9,943 nt of DNA from CAZVWW01 sp964631265 (lineage in GTDB: Bacteria; Thermotogota; Thermotogae; MWEM01). Positions within the stretch are counted from its first letter, which is position 1. The number at the start of each line of letters is the position of its first letter. The DNA is taken from contig CAZVWW010000085.1 of NCBI GenBank assembly GCA_964631265.1, forward strand, positions 1-9,943, in the 5' to 3' direction. This document shows, one piece after another, positions 6,545 through 9,943 of the stretch. Made by a program: the position numbers and the translations under genes. The notes under the pieces are model-generated. The model was not told where the DNA came from, searched no databases, and was given only the letters and a program-made list of their open reading frames with translations.

Positions 6545-6877
6545 ATGAAGCTTATTACACCCTTAGGAGAAATCACCGTACATTTGAATGTTTTGAAGCA
6601 TCTGGTCTATCAGTCCTTACTGGAATCATACGGATTGGTCAAGATGGACGATGTTAATCTCATCAACAAATATCTGGGCGGGGAAGAAAAAGGCATTCAT
6701 ATTCGAGACGAGGAGGATGGTGTTTACATTGACATCTATCCGGTTGTCTCATATGGTATGAAGCTGGATCAGATCGCTTTGAATGCCCAGGAAAACATAA
6801 GTTATAAATTCCAGGAAATGCTGGATGTGGAGCCTATCGAGATCAACATCCATGTACTGGGATTAAGATTGGATTAA
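6545..6877 (+). CDS. Asp23/Gls24 family protein (YloU-like)
   Basis: This is a 110-residue protein of the Asp23/Gls24 (DUF322) family: an initial strand pair (LGEITVHLNVLKHLVYQSLLES), a KGIHIRDEEDGVYIDIYPVV strand pair and a C-terminal helix-strand (YKFQEML..., then IEINIHVLGLRL). Members include Asp23 of Staphylococcus, an abundant membrane-associated envelope-stress protein, and B. subtilis YloU; the molecular role is not well defined. Its position directly upstream of a FakA/YloV gene reproduces the yloU-yloV pair known from Firmicutes, and this supports both calls. GGGAGGG at 6533-6539 with a 5-base spacer fixes ATG 6545. The protein has no signal peptide, so it is cytosolic. Confidence 0.88.
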   Translation: MKLITPLGEITVHLNVLKHLVYQSLLESYGLVKMDDVNLINKYLGGEEKGIHIRDEEDGVYIDIYPVVSYGMKLDQIALNAQENISYKFQEMLDVEPIEINIHVLGLRLD

Positions 6878-6915
6878 ACCATCAGTCCCACTTTTCAGTG
6901 AAAGAGGTGTTATAA

Positions 6916-8646
6916 ATGGATAAGGAGCCATCGAATATAGATGCTCTTTTTTTAAAAAACGGATTCAGGAAAGCCTCGGAGATCCTGGTTGCCCATAAAG
7001 ATGAACTGAATGCATTAAATGTCTTTCCAGTTCCCGACGGGGATACGGGACATAACATGTCCGCGTGTGTCCTTGAGGCTTGTAAAGAACTCGATAAGAT
7101 TGAATTCGATTCGATAAAAACAGTATCAAATGCCATTCGAAACGGCACCCTCATGGGAGCAAGGGGAAATTCCGGGGTTATACTATCACAGATATTCGGC
7201 GGTTTTTTTGAAGTGGTCATCAAGCATGAGAAACTGGATATACCCCTTTTCGTTGACGCGCTTAAAAGAGCCAATGAAGTGGCAACCGGAGCCGTAATGA
7301 AGCCTGTAAAAGGAACAATCCTTACACTGATAAAGGATCTTTCCTTGTATTCGGAAAAACATAAAGAGGATTTTAAAGACTACAAGCACCTTTTGGAGAT
7401 GCTTTCAAGACGAGCATTCAAAGTGGTTGAAAAAACCCGCGAAATGATGCCCAAGCTAAAACAGGCGGGCGTTGTTGATGCAGGGGCTAAAGGGCTTGCA
7501 TACATCGTTGAGGGTTTCTACAAATACGCCAAAGGGGATACAGAGATCAATATCGAAAAAGAGGGAAAACCCGGCGATGTCAAGACCGAGACCCAGATTG
7601 CCGCAGAAGAGATGACGTATATGTACTGCACAGAGTTTATGGCAAAACTCTACCCCGGTGTGGAAAGCAAGGATATCGATGCGCTCAAGAATTCTCTGGA
7701 TAAGATGGGGGATTCCATGGTGATTGTTCACAATTCTGATATTCTCAAGGGTCACATCCATACCGATCATCCTGGAACCGTTTTTGAACGGGCCTTGAAG
7801 TTTGGAGAGCTTGTCAAAGTAAAAGTGGACAACATGAAAGAGCAGCACAAAGAGGTTATGCTTTCAAACAAAGAGGTTGAGAAAGAAGAGATTGAGGAAA
7901 AAGAGCCCCTGACGGATGAAATTGAAGCGGATGAAGAGCAGAAATCATCCGGTAGTATGATCGAACCGACTGATACGAAAAAGGAATTCGCCTTTGTTGC
8001 CGTATCTCCGGGGGAGGGCATTTCAAAGATTCTCAAGGAGATGAATGTTGACTATATCGTTTTCGGCGGACAAACAATGAACCCGTCAACAGCCGATATT
8101 GCGAATGCAATTGACAAGATTGATGCAGAGAGTATCTTTATTCTGCCAAACAATTCAAATATCATACTGGCATCTGAAAGTGCGGCCAAGATGAAAAAGT
8201 CCGGGGAAAAACACGTTGAAGTCATTCCCACAAAATCAATCCAGGAAGGGATAGCGGCACTTATAGCCTTTATTGAGAGTGCGCAATTTGAAGAGAATGT
8301 CGAGAATATGAAGATGGCCTGTGAAGAAGTGGTCTCGATATCCGTTACAAAGGCCGTGAGAGACTCCGAGATTGGCGATCAAAAGATAGCCGAGGGAGAA
8401 TATCTCTTTTTTGCCGGGAAAAAATTGATATTACACTCTAATTCACTTGAGGAAACGATCATAAATGGCCTTGAAAACCTTGTTTTGGAAGAATATGAAA
8501 TACTGACCATCTTTTATGGAAGAGATGTCGATAAAGCATTTGTTGAGAGGATAAAAGAGAAACTCGAGCAGGAACACGAGGAACTTGAAGTTTCGGTATA
8601 CAAAGGGGATCAGGCGCATTATCCCTTTTATATGTCATTGGAATAG
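6916..8646 (+). CDS. fakA: Fatty acid kinase ATP-binding subunit FakA (DAK2 domain, YloV-like)
   Basis: FakA phosphorylates fatty acids bound to FakB (DegV family) proteins, giving acyl-phosphates for phospholipid synthesis. The 576-residue protein has the DAK2 (DhaL-like) domain at about residues 8-205. Its Mg-ATP motif is FPVPDGDTGHNM (37-48), followed by GARGNSGVILSQIFGGF (about 80-96) and VDAGAKGLAYIVEGFY (about 186-201). The middle domain carries KGHIHTDHPG (about 278-287), the counterpart of the conserved VHVHTNNPG-type motif in this family. A very acidic linker (about 315-350) precedes the C-terminal DegV-like domain (FVAVSPGEGI, FGGQTMNPST, ILPNNSNI), which ends with a YPF-type stretch. 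It is slightly longer than usual (about 550) because of the linker. AAAGAGGTG at 6901-6909 supports ATG 6916. The FakB partner is not in the window. Confidence 0.93.
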   Translation: MDKEPSNIDALFLKNGFRKASEILVAHKDELNALNVFPVPDGDTGHNMSACVLEACKELDKIEFDSIKTVSNAIRNGTLMGARGNSGVILSQIFGGFFEVVIKHEKLDIPLFVDALKRANEVATGAVMKPVKGTILTLIKDLSLYSEKHKEDFKDYKHLLEMLSRRAFKVVEKTREMMPKLKQAGVVDAGAKGLAYIVEGFYKYAKGDTEINIEKEGKPGDVKTETQIAAEEMTYMYCTEFMAKLYPGVESKDIDALKNSLDKMGDSMVIVHNSDILKGHIHTDHPGTVFERALKFGELVKVKVDNMKEQHKEVMLSNKEVEKEEIEEKEPLTDEIEADEEQKSSGSMIEPTDTKKEFAFVAVSPGEGISKILKEMNVDYIVFGGQTMNPSTADIANAIDKIDAESIFILPNNSNIILASESAAKMKKSGEKHVEVIPTKSIQEGIAALIAFIESAQFEENVENMKMACEEVVSISVTKAVRDSEIGDQKIAEGEYLFFAGKKLILHSNSLEETIINGLENLVLEEYEILTIFYGRDVDKAFVERIKEKLEQEHEELEVSVYKGDQAHYPFYMSLE

Positions 8647-8654
8647 TTTCGGGA

Positions 8655-9236
8655 GTGACAGAGGCGTTGAGCAGACTGGAAAAAGGGGTCTTTATTGTCA
8701 TACTAACCGTCTTTTTGGTTGGCATATTGTTCAGCGTCAAAGATATCAGAATTTCAACTGTCAGATCGTCTGAAAAGGTTGTTCAGGATCAGATAGAAGA
8801 GGCAAACACCGGACCAATCGATATCAACAACGCATCGAAGATGGCACTTCAATTGCTTGACGGTATCGGGCCTGCCAAAGCGGAGGCAATTGTTAAACAT
8901 CGTGAGCGGGAAGGTCTATTCAGCAGTAAAGAACAGATAACGTCAGTATCCGGTATTGGACCGGCAACGTATGAGAGGCTGCGGGACAGGATAATGGTTT
9001 CAGGAAGCGGCACGAAAAGGCCTGAAAAAGCGCAGAGTCCTAAGATTGCCATCAACAAAGCCGGAAAGGGGCAACTCGAGCAACTTCCCTCGATTGGTCC
9101 GGTGAAAGCGCAAAGAATCGTCGATTATCGCGACAAAAAAGGCGTGTTCGAAGATTACGAGGCAATCACTGAAGTCAACGGTATAGGAGAAAAGACACTC
9201 GAAACAATAAGACCGTTCATAACATTACAGGAATAA
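8655..9236 (+). CDS. Membrane-anchored protein with two ComEA-type helix-hairpin-helix domains
   Basis: This is a 193-residue protein with an N-terminal transmembrane helix (about residues 12-28), a short linker and two consecutive ComEA-like helix-hairpin-helix domains. The first, about residues 55-116, begins IDINNA and has hairpins LDGIGPAKAEAI and VSGIGPATYERL. The second, about 131-192, begins IAINKA and has hairpins LPSIGPVKAQRI and VNGIGEKTLETI. Such domains bind DNA non-specifically, and ComEA captures DNA at the cell surface during uptake in competent bacteria. The usual Firmicute SLBB domain is missing and the HhH domain is doubled, so a competence role is only a possibility; the domains probably face the periplasm, but topology is not proven. 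GTG 8655 starts 8 bases after the fakA stop with only a weak ribosome site; TTG 8667 is an alternative. Confidence 0.82.
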   Translation: MTEALSRLEKGVFIVILTVFLVGILFSVKDIRISTVRSSEKVVQDQIEEANTGPIDINNASKMALQLLDGIGPAKAEAIVKHREREGLFSSKEQITSVSGIGPATYERLRDRIMVSGSGTKRPEKAQSPKIAINKAGKGQLEQLPSIGPVKAQRIVDYRDKKGVFEDYEAITEVNGIGEKTLETIRPFITLQE

Positions 9237-9249
9237 TTTTAATTTTCAC

Positions 9250-9256
9250 AGGAGGG
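9250..9256 (+). promoter_or_regulatory. Ribosome binding site of the OmpH-like gene
   Basis: AGGAGGG, 6 bases before ATG 9263, is a near-consensus site in an otherwise AT-rich 26-base gap. The leader CAGGAGGGCATTTT closely resembles the one before the Asp23/Gls24 gene (CAGGGAGGGCATTT). Confidence 0.65.
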
Positions 9257-9262
9257 CATTTT

Positions 9263-9763
9263 ATGAGAAAGAAAGCATTTTTGACACTTTTCAGTTTGAT
9301 TCTTATCACGATGGTAGCTGTTGCCGGAACACCTCAGACTGCTTCAACCAATTCGCCGGTGATAGCATTTATTGATTTTGAAGTAGCGGGCCAGGAGTTC
9401 GTCGAATCGAAATCACTGATGGAGGAATATCAGGCGGATGCAGAATACTACAACAGCCTTTTAAAACCTCTGGAGGACGAGATTATGAGATTGAAGAATT
9501 CCGGAGAGGAACAGACCAAGGGCTATCAGCTTAAAGTCAATGAATATCAGCTTCAAAGAGATAAATATACCAATCAGCTTCAGGAGAAATACACCGGTAA
9601 ATTTGAACAGGTCAATCAGAAGCTATTGGAACTGGCCAATGACTACGCTCAGATCAACAACATCGATATACTCCTGACGAGCAAAGTGGCCGTATTTGTG
9701 AATGATGCCTTTGATTTGACAGAAAACTTTATCCAGTATGCAAACTCACAGGCGGAATTCTGA
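9263..9763 (+). CDS. OmpH/Skp family exported chaperone-like protein
   Basis: Skp/OmpH proteins are periplasmic chaperones that hold unfolded outer-membrane proteins. The 166-residue product has a classical signal peptide: MRKK, a hydrophobic core LTLFSLILITMVAVA, and a likely signal peptidase I site near AVA-GTPQ at about residue 21. A conserved strand IAFIDFEVAGQEF (about 34-46, the VD-type start of Skp) is followed by a long charged coiled coil (about 50-110, with EIMRLKNSGEEQTKGYQLK) and a C-terminal helix-strand (ELANDYAQINNIDILLTSKVAVFVNDAFDLTENFI), which matches the family ending. The length is typical (about 160). Its presence argues for a diderm cell envelope. The LptB-like gene starts about 1 base after the stop, so the pair may share envelope biogenesis. 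Downstream BamA- or Lpt-type genes lie outside the window. Confidence 0.87.
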   Translation: MRKKAFLTLFSLILITMVAVAGTPQTASTNSPVIAFIDFEVAGQEFVESKSLMEEYQADAEYYNSLLKPLEDEIMRLKNSGEEQTKGYQLKVNEYQLQRDKYTNQLQEKYTGKFEQVNQKLLELANDYAQINNIDILLTSKVAVFVNDAFDLTENFIQYANSQAEF

Positions 9764-9764
9764 G

Positions 9765-9943
9765 TTGAAACAGTCGAACAAACTGGAATGTCTGGGACTG
9801 GTTAAAAGGTTTGGAAAGAGAGAAGTCGTGAGAGGGGCGGACTTAGACGTCACCTCCAACGAGATTGTCGGTCTTTTGGGCCCCAACGGGGCCGGAAAGA
9901 CCACAATTTTCAGAATGATGCTCGGGATCGTAATTCCCACAAA
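9765..9943 (+). CDS. ABC transporter ATP-binding protein, LptB-like (3' truncated)
   Basis: This is the first ~59 residues of an ABC ATPase cut by the right edge. It reads KLECLGLVKRFGKREVVRG, then NEIVGLLGPNGAGKTTIFRMM, with a full Walker A (GPNGAGKTT) at about residues 43-51. The KRFGKREVVRGADLDV beginning and the EIVGLLGPNGAGKTTIFRMMLGIVIP pattern resemble LptB, the ATPase that powers lipopolysaccharide extraction with LptFG. The Q-loop, signature and Walker B motifs are outside the window, so other ATPases (for example LivF/LivG-like) cannot be excluded. TTG 9765 begins 1 base after the OmpH-like stop with an AGGCGG-like site upstream. An in-frame ATG at 9738 would add nine residues and overlap OmpH by 26 bases. 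The LptB assignment is moderate. Confidence 0.75.
   Translation, partial: MKQSNKLECLGLVKRFGKREVVRGADLDVTSNEIVGLLGPNGAGKTTIFRMMLGIVIPT

Noticed and set aside
6889..6900. Small hairpin CACT-TTTC-AGTG between the Asp23 and FakA genes
   Set aside because: The stem is only four base pairs with no following U tract, too weak for a terminator.
1..9943. A defence, phage, CRISPR or mobile-element system
   Set aside because: No repeats, spacers, transposase, integrase, toxin-antitoxin or nuclease-type genes were seen, and composition and direction are uniform.

Overview
The window is one gene-dense, entirely plus-strand stretch of a bacterial chromosome. It holds thirteen protein genes, the first and last cut by the window edges. 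There is no gap over about 70 bases, and I see no RNA genes, insertion sequences, CRISPR arrays or integration signs. The gene mix points to a diderm with Firmicute-like housekeeping genes. An OmpH/Skp-like exported chaperone and an LptB-like ATPase suggest an outer membrane, while the Asp23/Gls24 protein next to a FakA/YloV kinase resembles Firmicutes. The order AmrS, ApbE, NusG-domain-II, Gx transporter, Maf, RadC, unknown matches what I remember of Thermotoga maritima (ApbE TM1553, Maf TM1556, RadC TM1557). My best guess is therefore Thermotogota, perhaps a mesophilic Mesotoga/Kosmotoga type given the moderate GC. This placement is inference and was not checked.

Region 1 (1-2448) holds the C-terminal part of the AmmeMemoRadiSam radical SAM enzyme, then ApbE (FAD:protein FMN transferase), a membrane-anchored NusG-domain-II protein and a Gx/HepT-like membrane protein. 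The first three genes are joined by ATGA overlaps. The ApbE/NusG-II/Gx trio recalls flavin-linked extracellular redox loci.

Region 2 (2385-6474) holds the Maf pyrophosphatase, RadC, a 428-residue helical-repeat protein of unknown function, a quinolinate-phosphoribosyltransferase-fold protein that seems to have lost much of its active site, and TsaB (tRNA t6A synthesis). Overlaps or very short gaps suggest co-transcription and translational coupling.

Region 3 (6475-9943) begins with a 70-base gap carrying a possible extended -10 promoter. The Asp23/Gls24-FakA pair follows (fatty-acid phosphorylation, yloU-yloV-like), then a membrane-anchored double ComEA-type helix-hairpin-helix protein, an OmpH/Skp-like protein and the start of an LptB-like ABC ATPase.

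Most genes are ordinary housekeeping genes. The items most worth a second look are the degenerate NadC-fold protein, its unknown upstream partner, and the ApbE/NusG-II/Gx trio. I found no convincing evidence for a wholly new defence or mobile system.
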